Source: Haemophilus_A paraphrohaemolyticus_A (GTDB lineage: Bacteria; Pseudomonadota; Gammaproteobacteria; Enterobacterales; Pasteurellaceae). Taken from it: DNA of 64,000 nt. Positions 52,221 through 61,621 of this stretch are shown one piece after another. A program made the position numbers and the translations under genes. Below the pieces are notes generated by a model. That model made no database searches. It saw nothing but the letters and a program-made list of their open reading frames with translations, and was not told the origin of the DNA. Where the stretch lies: the NCBI RefSeq assembly GCF_003253115.1, contig NZ_QEQF01000008.1, positions 32,256 to 96,255 of the forward strand, written 5' to 3'. How positions within the stretch are numbered: position 1 is the first letter of the stretch; every line of letters starts with the position of its first letter.

Positions 52221-52517
52221 TTAAAGCACCATTCTTACGCCTTCAATTTTCGCAAGTTCTTCATAAAGGGTTTCCACTTGACCGATGTGTTCAGCCACAA
52301 TATCAATCGAAACCGAATTATAAGTGCCTTTGCTACTACGTTGTTCGCGAGGAGTATAATCACCTTTTACGTGAATTTGAGTCACAGCGACTACATCATC
52401 CACTAAACCATCGCGATGTGTGCCTACCACTTTGAAGGTAAAATCACATGGGAATTCGAGTAAATCTTTTAATTTTGCTTGGGGTAAATCTTGTAAGTTT
52501 ACAGTTTTATTTGTCAT
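52221..52517 (-). CDS. ybeD: YbeD family protein (UPF0250/DUF493)
   Basis: Small ferredoxin-like-fold protein (98 aa) with ACT-like topology; biochemical role not established. It contains LLEFPCDFTFKVVGTHRDGL and the end KIEGVRMVL. Start set at ATG 52517, with GAGAGGAAAG upstream, rejecting an 18-codon extension. Its place between dacA and lipB is conserved in E. coli. Confidence 0.93.
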   Translation of the reverse strand: MTNKTVNLQDLPQAKLKDLLEFPCDFTFKVVGTHRDGLVDDVVAVTQIHVKGDYTPREQRSSKGTYNSVSIDIVAEHIGQVETLYEELAKIEGVRMVL

Positions 52518-52541
52518 ATTCTTTCCTCTCTTTAATATATG

Positions 52542-52585
52542 AAGCGGTAAGATTTTGGCAAACTTTTGCAAAAATCCTACCGCTT
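52542..52585. repeat. Inverted uptake-sequence pair between ybeD and dacA
   Basis: AAGCGGTA (52542-52549) / TACCGCTT (52578-52585) with complementary GATTTT...AAAATC tracts. Lies downstream of dacA and upstream of ybeD, probably a partial terminator. Confidence 0.65.
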
Positions 52586-52630
52586 ATTGCGTGCCTATAT
52601 AAGGTCTAAATTTTCAGTTGCAAGAGCTGA

Positions 52631-53809
52631 TTAGTTAAACAAGCTTTTCACAGTGAGTACAACCCAGTCCCACGCACGACCAAAAATACTCGCTTCGCCT
52701 ACGGCTTGTAAGGTTTGAAGTGGTGTTGAAGCAATATCTTTGCCATCTAATTGGTAAATCACTTTGCCGACAACTTGACCTTGCGTAAGTGGGGCTTCTA
52801 AGCCTTTATTGTCTAATTCATAACGTGCTTTAAGCTCGCCCGCTTTGCCTTTTGGAATCGTGATAAAACTATCTTGCACAGAACCTAATTGTACCTTGTT
52901 TACGTCACCGTAGTACACGCTCTCTTCTTTTACTGCCTTACCTGCTGGTAGAGATTTCACCGTTTCAAAGTTCGCAAAACCCCATTGAAGTAATTTTTTG
53001 CTTTCCACTTCACGACCTTTATAAGTCGGCACGCCCATTACCACAGAAATCAAACGCATATTTGAATTGGTCGCTGACGCCACCAAGTTATAGCCAGCTT
53101 TATCGGTATGCCCTGTTTTCATTCCATCCACGTTCATGGTTTTATCCCACAATAAACCGTTACGGTTTGGCTGTGGTTTTTTCACGTTATATTGGAACTC
53201 TTTTTCTGAATAAATTTTGTACTCCTCTGGCTGATCGCGGATCACATGAGTGCCGATAATCGCCATATCTCGTGCTGAAGAGTATTGGTTTGGGTCATCC
53301 AAGCCGTGCACGGTGGTAAAGTGCGTGTTTTGTAAGCCAAAACGTTGAGCATGCTTATTCATTTCATCAATGAAAGAAGCTTGCGATCCTGAAGTATGCT
53401 CTGCTAAAGCCACTGCCGCATCGTTACCTGAAACGATAATTAAGCCTCTCATTAACTCGCCCACAGTCACTTGTTTATTCAAATCTAAGAACATCAGTGA
53501 TGAACCTGGGAATTTTTGTGCCCATGAATTTTCATTCACGGTGTAAACATCACTATTGTGTACTTTTCCTTGTTTTATTGCTTCACCCACAACATAAGCG
53601 GTCATCATTTTCGTTAATGAAGCAGGATATTGACGTTGATCGGGATTAAGACTCGCTAATACCGCACCAGAGTTGTAATCCATTAAAATATAAGTTTGCG
53701 CATTCAATTGCGGTGCGGCAATGCCAAAATCCGTAGTGGCATCTGCCAAAGCGGTTGAAGAAAGGATTAAGGCAGAAAGGCCGGCAAGTTTTAATAATCT
53801 TTTTTTCAT
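52631..53809 (-). CDS. dacA: D-alanyl-D-alanine carboxypeptidase (PBP5/6 type)
   Basis: Trims the terminal D-Ala of peptidoglycan pentapeptides. 392 aa: Sec signal (about residues 1-22), catalytic SLTK (near 64-67), SGN (near 127), KTG (near 235), a C-terminal beta-sandwich domain and an amphipathic C-terminal anchor (FGRAWDWVVLTVKSLFN). All active-site motifs are intact. Confidence 0.97.
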   Translation of the reverse strand: MKKRLLKLAGLSALILSSTALADATTDFGIAAPQLNAQTYILMDYNSGAVLASLNPDQRQYPASLTKMMTAYVVGEAIKQGKVHNSDVYTVNENSWAQKFPGSSLMFLDLNKQVTVGELMRGLIIVSGNDAAVALAEHTSGSQASFIDEMNKHAQRFGLQNTHFTTVHGLDDPNQYSSARDMAIIGTHVIRDQPEEYKIYSEKEFQYNVKKPQPNRNGLLWDKTMNVDGMKTGHTDKAGYNLVASATNSNMRLISVVMGVPTYKGREVESKKLLQWGFANFETVKSLPAGKAVKEESVYYGDVNKVQLGSVQDSFITIPKGKAGELKARYELDNKGLEAPLTQGQVVGKVIYQLDGKDIASTPLQTLQAVGEASIFGRAWDWVVLTVKSLFN

Positions 53810-53915
53810 ATAAAGTGTCCGATAACGTTGGGTTGAAAATCTCTATAAACTAATCAAGGGCTTGTTGAATGCTCAACAACCCCTTTTATGATGAATTAAA
53901 ACAAATTGCGTAAAA

Positions 53916-54482
53916 TTAACTCTTTTCTGCTAATTCTAGGCGTTTGTTTTTGTCTAACACAGCCACTTTCACTTTGGCTGTGCCTGTATTATGCATACCT
54001 AATTGGCGTGCGGCATTTTTCGATAAATCTAACACTCGAGCGTGAGCATAAGGCCCACGATCATTCACCCGAACAACCACCGTCTTACCGTTACGCATAT
54101 TGGTTACTTCAATCAATGTGCCAAAAGGTAAAGACGGATGAGCAGCTGTCATCGCCGTATTATCAAAACGTTCGCCATTTGCTGTGCGACGGCCGTTAAA
54201 TTCATCCGCATAATAACTTGCCATACCAGATTGATAATGAGAACGTGGCGTATTTTTATGCTTGTCTGCTAAAGAAAGGGTTTTCTTTACATTTTTCTTT
54301 GCGGATTTCACCGCTTGCTTTGTCGCTTTTGAAGCGTCTTTTAGCGTCTTCTTTGGAGTTTGTGCCTTTGTCTGTTTTGACACAATCGCCGTTTTTGCGT
54401 GTTTAGTTGCTGCAACAGAATTCAATGTTCCGAATGTGAAGAATCCAGCTAACAACAGGGTTACAATTTTACTTAATCGCAT
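53916..54482 (-). CDS. rlpA: RlpA-like septal ring protein, short form
   Basis: Double-psi beta-barrel protein of the RlpA family (lytic transglycosylase acting on denuded glycan in Pseudomonas). 188 aa: signal peptide (LLLAGFFTFGTLNSVAA), a Lys/Thr/Ala-rich linker (about 25-75), then the barrel (SGMASYYADEFNGRRTANGE, RVNDRGPYAHARVLDLS) with the catalytic-type Glu and Asp. There is no lipobox Cys and no C-terminal SPOR domain, both present in E. coli RlpA. Start at ATG 54482 rather than a 51-codon upstream extension, because the signal peptide begins there. Confidence 0.88.
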   Translation of the reverse strand: MRLSKIVTLLLAGFFTFGTLNSVAATKHAKTAIVSKQTKAQTPKKTLKDASKATKQAVKSAKKNVKKTLSLADKHKNTPRSHYQSGMASYYADEFNGRRTANGERFDNTAMTAAHPSLPFGTLIEVTNMRNGKTVVVRVNDRGPYAHARVLDLSKNAARQLGMHNTGTAKVKVAVLDKNKRLELAEKS

Positions 54483-54716
54483 AAGTATGTATTCCTCATT
54501 TTGATATCGTTTCGCTTGTAACGATGTTTGTATTGCCCATTTTCTCAACAAGTTATCACTGATAGAGAAAATAGTGACTGTTAATCTAATCGATAACTGA
54601 CCTTGTCTATGCTTTTTGATACCGCAAAAAAGCAAAAGTTTAATGTTTGATTAAATTTATTCAAAAAACAAAAGCCGAGCTTCAAGGCAACGTAAGCCAA
54701 GTCTTTGTTTTTCTTA

Positions 54717-55844
54717 CTATTTTAGCTTATTATAGGGGTTGTCGCTGTGTGTTTTTTTACGATGTACATAGCTTGACATCATCAATCCAAACGCCGCCAT
54801 CAACGTCACATAAGACGTTCCACCATAGCTAAACAGCGGTAAGGGTACACCAACTACGGGCAAAATGCCACTCACCATCCCAATATTTACAAAAACATAC
54901 ACAAAAAAGAGTAATGCCGTGCCGCCCGAAAGAATGCGCCCAAACGCATTATCTGACTTCGCCCCTAGCATTAAACCACGTGCAATGATAAAGAGATAAA
55001 TGCCGAGCAGAATCAGCACCCCTATCATTCCAAGCTCTTCGCTTAACACCGCAAAAATAAAGTCGGTATGCGGTTCTGGCAGAAATTCCAGCTGTGATTG
55101 AGTGCCTTCCATCCAGCCCTTGCCGTGCAAGCCTCCCGAACCAATCGCAATTTTCGATTGAATAATATGGTAGCCCGCACCAAGTGGATCTTTCTCAGGG
55201 TCAATCAAGGTCATTACCCGCGTTTTTTGATAATCGTGCATCAAAAAAAACCACATTATCGGAATAAATCCCGCCAAAAAGACCACACCTGCAGAAATCA
55301 ATTTCCAGCTTAATCCTGCCAAGAAAAGCACAAAAATTCCTGCGGCACAAACCAAAATTGAGGTTCCCAAATCAGGTTGTGCTGCCACAAGTAAGGTTGG
55401 AAAAACAATAATCGCCAACGCAATAGCTGTGTCGCGGAAATTCGGTGGAAGCGGTCGATTACTCAAGAAAGTCGCCACCATCAGCGGCACAGCCAATTTT
55501 GCAATCTCCGACGGCTGAAAGCGGACAAAGCCCAAATTCAGCCAACGCTGAGCCCCTTTACTGGTTTCCCCGAACACATCCACCATTACCAACATAACGA
55601 TAGTGACCGTATACAAATAGGGCGAAATTTGCTTATAGGTGCGAGGCGGGATCATCGCCATCACAAACATCACTCCCAAGCCTAAAGACACCTGCATTAC
55701 GCGGTTAGTGAACATTTTTTCGCTACCACCACTGGCACTATACAACACCAACAAGCCATAGCCCGTAATCGCAAACAACCCCAACAAGAGCCATAAATCG
55801 AGCGAAAAAACTTTCCAAAAGACCTTTCTAAATCGGTTACTCAT
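54717..55844 (-). CDS. rodA: Peptidoglycan glycosyltransferase RodA (MrdB)
   Basis: SEDS-family polymerase of the rod-elongation complex, working with PBP2. 375 aa with about ten membrane helices; VVGVPLPLFSYGGTSYVTLM, QPDLGTSILV and LPEPHTDFIFAVLSEELG are signature segments. Overlaps mrdA by 8 bp. Confidence 0.97.
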   Translation of the reverse strand: MSNRFRKVFWKVFSLDLWLLLGLFAITGYGLLVLYSASGGSEKMFTNRVMQVSLGLGVMFVMAMIPPRTYKQISPYLYTVTIVMLVMVDVFGETSKGAQRWLNLGFVRFQPSEIAKLAVPLMVATFLSNRPLPPNFRDTAIALAIIVFPTLLVAAQPDLGTSILVCAAGIFVLFLAGLSWKLISAGVVFLAGFIPIMWFFLMHDYQKTRVMTLIDPEKDPLGAGYHIIQSKIAIGSGGLHGKGWMEGTQSQLEFLPEPHTDFIFAVLSEELGMIGVLILLGIYLFIIARGLMLGAKSDNAFGRILSGGTALLFFVYVFVNIGMVSGILPVVGVPLPLFSYGGTSYVTLMAAFGLMMSSYVHRKKTHSDNPYNKLK

Positions 55845-57819
55845 TCACATTTTCCTTAGTCGTTTCTGGAACAGAGGACGCAGGTACAGGAGACACAATC
55901 GGTGAATTTTGTGGTGAAGATTGCAAATTACCCTCATTTTTCAGTGTATGCGTTAAAGCAAAATCCATCACTTGGCGCACCACAGGTGCTGCATTCGCTC
56001 CACCACCGCCTGCGTTTTCTAAAATGGTCGCAACCACCACTTTCGGATTATCATAAGGTGCGTAAGCAATAAACCACGCATGATCGTGCAACTCTTTCTT
56101 CAAGGCGTTTTTATCATATTTTCCACCTTTCAAGTTGAACACTTGTGCTGTCCCCGATTTCCCCGCCGCACGGTAGAACGAGCCCCCCGCCTTTTTACCC
56201 GTACCATTACCTGCGTTAATGACGTTATACATGCCCAGTTTCGCCACGTTCCAAAAACGCTCTGGCACGCCCGTAATATCTTCGTAAAGCAACGGATCTT
56301 TATACAGCTCAACCGAGTTCGCATGAATAATCTCTTTCATTAAATGCGGTGTATTCACTCGCCCATTATTAACCAATACAGCCAAAGCTTTCGCCACTTG
56401 TAATGGCGTAGCAATCCAGTAACCTTGCCCAATCCCAACAGGGATAGTATCGCCTTGCACCCATAGTTTTTTGTAGCGAGCTCGCTTCCAGTCGCGGGTT
56501 GGATAAACGCCTGCTGACTCCTCAAACAAATCAATGCCCGTTTTCTGCCCAAAGCCGAATTTGGTCATCCACTCCGCCATTTTATCGATTCCTGTATCGT
56601 AAGCAAGCTGGTAGAAGAACGTATCAGAAGACTCAGTAATCGCCTTATTCACATTGGTTGAACCGTGCCCTGATTTCTTCCAGTCACGATAACGCTGAGT
56701 TGTGCCTGGTAAAATCCAGAAACCAGGGTCAAACACTGTCGTATTTGGCGTAATTTTGCCCTCTGCCAAGCCCATTACCGCATAGAATGGTTTAACGGTA
56801 GAAGCAGGTGGGTAAGTTCCTTGTGTCGCACGGCTATAAAGCGGGCGAGCAGGATCTTCTAACAAAGCTTTGTAATCTTTGCCCGAAATACCGCCCACGA
56901 ATAAATTGTTGTCGTAGCTTGGGCTGGTCACCATCGCTAATACGCTGCTGTCACGAGCATCCAACACCACCACCGAGCCTTTCTGCCCTTTCAATAAATC
57001 TTGAACGTATTGTTGTAACTCAATATCGATGGTTAAACGTAAGGAACTACCCGCCATACCTTCTTGATCACGAAGCTTGCGAATCACCTTACCACGGTTG
57101 TTAATTTCCACCTCTTCAAAACCCGCTTGCCCGTGCAATTGGTCTTCGTAATATTTCTCAATGCCGAGTTTACCCATATCGTGCGAACCCGCATAATTAC
57201 CAAATTTTCCGTCTTCTTGTAGCTTTTTCTTATCTTTTTCGTTAATTTTCGCGACATATCCCAAAATATGAGTCAGCGTTTCACCATAGGGATAATTCCG
57301 TTTGTAATACGCCTGCACATCTAAACTCGGGAAGCGATATTGGTTCACCGCAAAACGTGCTATCTGCTCTTCATTCATATCCGCTTTAAGTAAAATCGGG
57401 GTGTAACGAGAAGCGAGTTTTTTCTCTTTATGGAAGTTTTCAATATCATCATCCGTTAATCCCACTATACTTTTGAGCTCAACTAACGTCTGTTCTAAAT
57501 CCTGCGTTTTTTCAGGTACGATAAACAGCCCAAAATAGGTAATATTTTCAGCAAGCACCTTCCCATTTCGGTCATAAATAAGCCCCCTCGTCGGTGGCAC
57601 AGGCAACAACTTAATACGGTTACCATTCGAGCGTGTTTGGTAGTCCTCATAACTGCTAATTTGCAGGTGATAGAGGTTCGCGAGCAACACGCCCGTTAAT
57701 GCCAACACACCAATGAACGCAATCACTGCACGGCGGATAAACAAATTGCTCTCCGCTTGCCCATTTCGAACCTTTTCATTCGGTTTTGGCGACATTAATT
57801 TTACTAGTTTTCCAAACAT
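55837..57819 (-). CDS. mrdA: Penicillin-binding protein 2
   Basis: Transpeptidase of cell elongation. 660 aa: one N-terminal membrane helix (about 32-52), the pedestal domain, then the transpeptidase domain with STVK (near residue 338), SSD (near 391) and KSGTAQ (near 552). The C-terminal tail is Ser/Pro-rich (SSPQNSPIVSPVPASSVPETT). Partner of RodA; operon rsfS-rlmH-mrdA-rodA-rlpA-dacA as in E. coli. Confidence 0.97.
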   Translation of the reverse strand: MFGKLVKLMSPKPNEKVRNGQAESNLFIRRAVIAFIGVLALTGVLLANLYHLQISSYEDYQTRSNGNRIKLLPVPPTRGLIYDRNGKVLAENITYFGLFIVPEKTQDLEQTLVELKSIVGLTDDDIENFHKEKKLASRYTPILLKADMNEEQIARFAVNQYRFPSLDVQAYYKRNYPYGETLTHILGYVAKINEKDKKKLQEDGKFGNYAGSHDMGKLGIEKYYEDQLHGQAGFEEVEINNRGKVIRKLRDQEGMAGSSLRLTIDIELQQYVQDLLKGQKGSVVVLDARDSSVLAMVTSPSYDNNLFVGGISGKDYKALLEDPARPLYSRATQGTYPPASTVKPFYAVMGLAEGKITPNTTVFDPGFWILPGTTQRYRDWKKSGHGSTNVNKAITESSDTFFYQLAYDTGIDKMAEWMTKFGFGQKTGIDLFEESAGVYPTRDWKRARYKKLWVQGDTIPVGIGQGYWIATPLQVAKALAVLVNNGRVNTPHLMKEIIHANSVELYKDPLLYEDITGVPERFWNVAKLGMYNVINAGNGTGKKAGGSFYRAAGKSGTAQVFNLKGGKYDKNALKKELHDHAWFIAYAPYDNPKVVVATILENAGGGGANAAPVVRQVMDFALTHTLKNEGNLQSSPQNSPIVSPVPASSVPETTKENVNE

Positions 57820-57867
57820 ATTTTGCTCAGATTGCAGAATTTCCTAAGATTTTAACCGCTTATTCTA

Positions 57868-57892
57868 TTCCTTCCCTCCGTTTACTGAGGGA
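57868..57892. repeat. Dispersed palindromic repeat, CCCTC type, between rlmH and mrdA
   Basis: CCTTCCCTCCGTTTACTGAGGGAGCG: CCCTC / GAGGG arms, a degenerate copy of the intergenic family. Confidence 0.4.
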
Positions 57893-57900
57893 GCGAAAAT

Positions 57901-58368
57901 TTATTCACGATGATACGGATGATTCGTCGTGAGCGACCACGCCCGATACAAACTTTCCGCTACAATCACCCGCACCATTGGGTGAGGTAAGGTCAGCGGA
58001 GAAAGCGACCAGCTCTGTTCTGCTGCCTGTTTACACTCTGGAGACAAACCTTCTGGCCCACCAATCAACAAACAAACATCGCGTCCATCGTTTTTCCAGC
58101 ATTCTAACTGGCTGGCTAATTGCTCGGTTGTCCACGGTTTGCCAGGAATATCAAGAGTGACGACCTTTCCTTTGCCTGCAGCAGCCAACATTGCTTTGCC
58201 TTCTTGTTCTAAAATGCGCTTAATGTCGGCATTTTTACCCCGCTTGCCCGCAGGGACTTCAATTAGCTCAAACGGCATATCTTTCGGAAAACGGCGCTGA
58301 TATTCCTCAAATCCCGTTTTTACCCAATCGGGCATTTTCGTACCCACAGCAATTAGCTGAATTTTCAT
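57901..58368 (-). CDS. rlmH: 23S rRNA pseudouridine-1915 N3-methyltransferase RlmH
   Basis: SPOUT-fold methyltransferase acting on Psi1915 of helix 69. 155 aa beginning MKIQLIAVGTKMPDWVKTGF; SAM-binding LLIGGPEGLSPE (near residue 101) and the knot segment LTLPHPMVRVIVAESLYRAW are intact. Three bases after rsfS. Confidence 0.97.
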   Translation of the reverse strand: MKIQLIAVGTKMPDWVKTGFEEYQRRFPKDMPFELIEVPAGKRGKNADIKRILEQEGKAMLAAAGKGKVVTLDIPGKPWTTEQLASQLECWKNDGRDVCLLIGGPEGLSPECKQAAEQSWSLSPLTLPHPMVRVIVAESLYRAWSLTTNHPYHRE

Positions 58369-58371
58369 CGC

Positions 58372-58686
58372 TTACGCCCAAAGCTTCTCAAGTTGATACA
58401 TTTCACGGGCATCTGCTTGCAATAAATGCACAATTGCCTGGCCAAAATCCACTACAATCCAATCGGCAACCGCTTTACCTTCATCACCAAACACTTCAAA
58501 GCCCTCTTGTTTCGCCTCTTGAGCTAAACGATCCGCCGTTGAAACCACATGACGAACAGAGGTTCCTGTAGCAATAATCATCGCATCAGTAATGCTTGAT
58601 TTACCCTTCACATCAATTGCCAAAATATCTTGCGCTTTTAAATCATCTAAGGTTTTTGTTAAAAATTCGACTAAGTTTCGTTCCAT
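58372..58686 (-). CDS. rsfS: Ribosomal silencing factor RsfS
   Basis: Binds L14 and blocks subunit joining when nutrients are short. 104 aa with DLKAQDILAIDVKGKSSITD near residue 13, the family core, and WIVVDFGQAIVHLL. Head of the envelope cluster. Confidence 0.96.
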   Translation of the reverse strand: MERNLVEFLTKTLDDLKAQDILAIDVKGKSSITDAMIIATGTSVRHVVSTADRLAQEAKQEGFEVFGDEGKAVADWIVVDFGQAIVHLLQADAREMYQLEKLWA

Positions 58687-58838
58687 TGTTTTTCCGTTTT
58701 ATATAGCGTGCTTGAGTGACAAGCATTCACACACCCTACAAATAAACGGTAGAGTGTGTGGAATAAAATTCCACGCACGCAGAATCTATCCAGTAAAAGT
58801 TTGAAATTCTACCATAGATTAAAACGGATAAAAAAATC
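58687..58838. other. Gap with a palindromic repeat between mutS and rsfS
   Basis: Contains GCGTGCTTGAGTG...GCACGC-type arms and TGTGTGGAA-TAAAA-TTCCACGCA (about 58756-58779), an imperfect palindrome resembling a dispersed intergenic element. No gene seen. Confidence 0.45.
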
Positions 58839-58879
58839 AGCGGTCGAATTTTGCAAAACTTTTACATAATTCGACCGCT
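58830..58879 (-). terminator. mutS terminator (inverted uptake-sequence pair)
   Basis: Minus strand AGCGGTCGAATT / AATTCGACCGCT followed by GATTTTTTATCC. Confidence 0.88.
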
Positions 58880-58911
58880 TACAACTCAAAATGATAGGTA
58901 ATGTTAAGAGA

Positions 58912-61518
58912 TTAACGGAGAAACTCTCCTTTTAACAACTTCTTCAATTTATACAATTCGTCTAATGCTCGACGGGGCGTAAGCTCATCTGGCTCAATCT
59001 CACTCAATGCCAATTCCACGGCACTTTCTTGTGCAACAAGCGGTGGATTTTCAACAACCTCTTGTGAAAAGAGTAAATCTGCCTGCGGGTTTTCTTCGCC
59101 TACTTTTTGTTGCTCGGAGAGTGTCTCTAAATGTGCCAAACGCTGTTTTGCCAAGGCAATTACAGGCTTCGGCACCCCCGCCAACGCGGCTACTGCCAAA
59201 CCGTAACTTTTACTTGCTGCCCCCTCTTGCACGCAATGCATAAAAGCGATGGTGTCATTATGTTCGCGGGCATCTAAATGCACGTTCGCTACGCCCTTGA
59301 GCTGGCTTGGCAGACTGGTTAGCTCAAAATAATGGGTCGCAAATAGGGTGAGTGATTGCGTTTTCTTCGCCAACCATTCTGCACACGCCCACGCCAGCGA
59401 AAGCCCGTCATAAGTGGAAGTACCGCGCCCAATTTCATCAATCAGCACCAAACTGTTTTCTGTGGCTTGATGGAGAATATTCGCCATTTCAGTCATCTCC
59501 ACCATAAAGGTAGAACGCCCCGAGGCTAAATCATCACTTGCCCCAATGCGAGTGAAAATGCGGTCAATCGCCCCAATTTCCGCACTCTCGGCTGGCACAA
59601 AACTACCGATATACGCCATCAGTGTAATCAACGCAATTTGACGCATATAGGTGCTTTTTCCCCCCATATTCGGGCCAGTTACCACCAATAAATGACGTTG
59701 AGCGTTCAGATAAACAGGATTAGCAATAAACGGATGTTTAATCACCCGTTCCACCACAGGATGGCGACCCTCTTTGATATTGATAATGCGTTGCGGGCTG
59801 AAGGTTGGACGTACATATCCAAGATTTTCCGCACGTTCGGCAAGGTTTACCAACACATCCAATTCAGCAAGCACCATTGCGGCTAATTGCAATTCGCCCA
59901 AGCGAGGCATTAACAAGTCAAACAACTCATCGTAAAGTTGCTTTTCCAACGCCAATGATGCCCCTTTCGCTTTCAACACTTTGTCTTCGTAGGTTTTCAG
60001 CTCAGGGATGATATAACGCTCGGCATTTTTAAGCGTTTGGCGACGCACGTAGTGAATCGGCGCTTTATGTGCCTGCCCTTGGCTGATTTGAATGTAATAG
60101 CCGTGCACCGCATTAAAGCCGATTTTCAGCGTATCGATGCCCGTCGCTTCCCGCTCGCGAATTTCCAGATCTTCCAAATATTGGGTGGCACCCGCTGAAA
60201 GCAAGCGCCATTCATCCAACTCTGCATTGTAGCCTTCCTCAATCACGCCTCCATCACGAATCAATTGCGGCGGATTATCAATAATCGACCGCTTGAGTAA
60301 GTCAGCTAGTTCATCAAAATTCGCCAATTGTGCAAGTAAAATATCCAAATTTGGTGCTAATTGTTGCGAATGCTGTTTAATCTCTGGAATTTGTTCTAAT
60401 GCAGAACGCAAGCGAGTAAAATCGCGCGGACGTGCCGAACGCAATGCCACTCGCGCCAGAATTCGCTCCATATCGCCTACATTTTGCAACGCCTGTTGAA
60501 GCGGTGCAATTTGCTCACTTTTTTGCAAACTTTCAATAATATCCTGCCGCTCTTTGAGCTTTTTCACATCACGAATGGGCTGATGAATCCAACGTTTTAA
60601 CAAGCGGCTACCCATTGGAGTAACGCATTTGTCTAACACCGAGGCAAGCGTATTTTCCGTACCACCAGCCAAGTTTTGGGTAAGCTCTAGATTACGGCGA
60701 GTTGCAGCATCTAACAGCACGGTTTCGCTATTTTGTGAGAGATGAATGCTGTTAATATGTGGAAGAGCTGTACGTTGTGTCTCTTGTGCGTAGTGCAACA
60801 AACATCCCGCAGCACAGAGGGCGTTAGTAGCTTTTTCTACGCCAAAGCCCGCTAAACTTTGCGTACCAAATTGACGATTTAGCAGTTGAATAGTGGTCGT
60901 AAGCTCAAATTCCCACACAGGACGACGGCGTAAGCCTTTGTAATTATTGAGAATACCTGCGTAGGCAAAATCTTCCGCATAGAGAATTTCAGCAGGTTGC
61001 AGGCGTTGCAGTTCGGCACTTAACGCCTCTTGGCTTGGCAATTCGCTAATCAAAAAACGCCCCGATGCCATATCGAGCGTGGCAATCGCAAAAGTGCCTT
61101 TGTGCTCATAAATTGCCGCAACGAGGTTGTCTTGTCGTTCAGGCAGTAGCGCTTCATCGCTGACCGTGCCTGGTGTAACGATACGAACTACTTTACGTTC
61201 TACAGGCCCTTTCGATGCTGCGGGATCGCCAATCTGTTCGCAAATTGCCACGCTCTCCCCCAATGCGACCAATTTTGCCAAATAACCCTCCACCGCATGA
61301 TACGGCACACCAGCCATAGGGATCGGCTCGCCTGCTGATTGCCCACGTTTGGTCAGTGAAATATCCAGCAATGCTGCGGCTTTCTTGGCATCATCATAAA
61401 AAAGCTCGTAGAAATCCCCCATTCGATAGAAAAGTAGAATATCGGGATTTTGAGCTTTGAGTTGCAGATACTGCACCATCATTGGCGTGTGGTTGGAAAG
61501 GTCTTGAGTTACGGTCAT
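58912..61518 (-). CDS. mutS: DNA mismatch repair protein MutS
   Basis: Recognises mismatches and recruits MutL. 868 aa. The mismatch-binding Phe-x-Glu lies in YRMGDFYELFYDDA (near residue 38). The ATPase has Walker A GPNMGGKSTYMRQ (near 629), Walker B LVLIDEIGRGTS (near 705) and the signature loop DDLASGRSTFMVEM. Length slightly above E. coli (853). Intact, so no mutator phenotype is expected from this gene. Confidence 0.98.
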   Translation of the reverse strand: MTVTQDLSNHTPMMVQYLQLKAQNPDILLFYRMGDFYELFYDDAKKAAALLDISLTKRGQSAGEPIPMAGVPYHAVEGYLAKLVALGESVAICEQIGDPAASKGPVERKVVRIVTPGTVSDEALLPERQDNLVAAIYEHKGTFAIATLDMASGRFLISELPSQEALSAELQRLQPAEILYAEDFAYAGILNNYKGLRRRPVWEFELTTTIQLLNRQFGTQSLAGFGVEKATNALCAAGCLLHYAQETQRTALPHINSIHLSQNSETVLLDAATRRNLELTQNLAGGTENTLASVLDKCVTPMGSRLLKRWIHQPIRDVKKLKERQDIIESLQKSEQIAPLQQALQNVGDMERILARVALRSARPRDFTRLRSALEQIPEIKQHSQQLAPNLDILLAQLANFDELADLLKRSIIDNPPQLIRDGGVIEEGYNAELDEWRLLSAGATQYLEDLEIREREATGIDTLKIGFNAVHGYYIQISQGQAHKAPIHYVRRQTLKNAERYIIPELKTYEDKVLKAKGASLALEKQLYDELFDLLMPRLGELQLAAMVLAELDVLVNLAERAENLGYVRPTFSPQRIINIKEGRHPVVERVIKHPFIANPVYLNAQRHLLVVTGPNMGGKSTYMRQIALITLMAYIGSFVPAESAEIGAIDRIFTRIGASDDLASGRSTFMVEMTEMANILHQATENSLVLIDEIGRGTSTYDGLSLAWACAEWLAKKTQSLTLFATHYFELTSLPSQLKGVANVHLDAREHNDTIAFMHCVQEGAASKSYGLAVAALAGVPKPVIALAKQRLAHLETLSEQQKVGEENPQADLLFSQEVVENPPLVAQESAVELALSEIEPDELTPRRALDELYKLKKLLKGEFLR

Positions 61519-61561
61519 AGTTTGCGTAATTGAAATGATAGAATAAGGCTATTTTATCAGA

Positions 61562-61591
61562 TTAGCCAAGAGCTGTACAAAACAGTATAAT
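61562..61591 (+). promoter_or_regulatory. Promoter of the GST gene
   Basis: TATAAT at 61586-61591 with a weak -35 (TTAGCC, 61562-61567, spacer 18). TAGGAG lies before the ATG at 61622. Confidence 0.5.
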
Positions 61592-61621
61592 TCCAATGCT
61601 TTGAAACAATAGGAGTATTTT

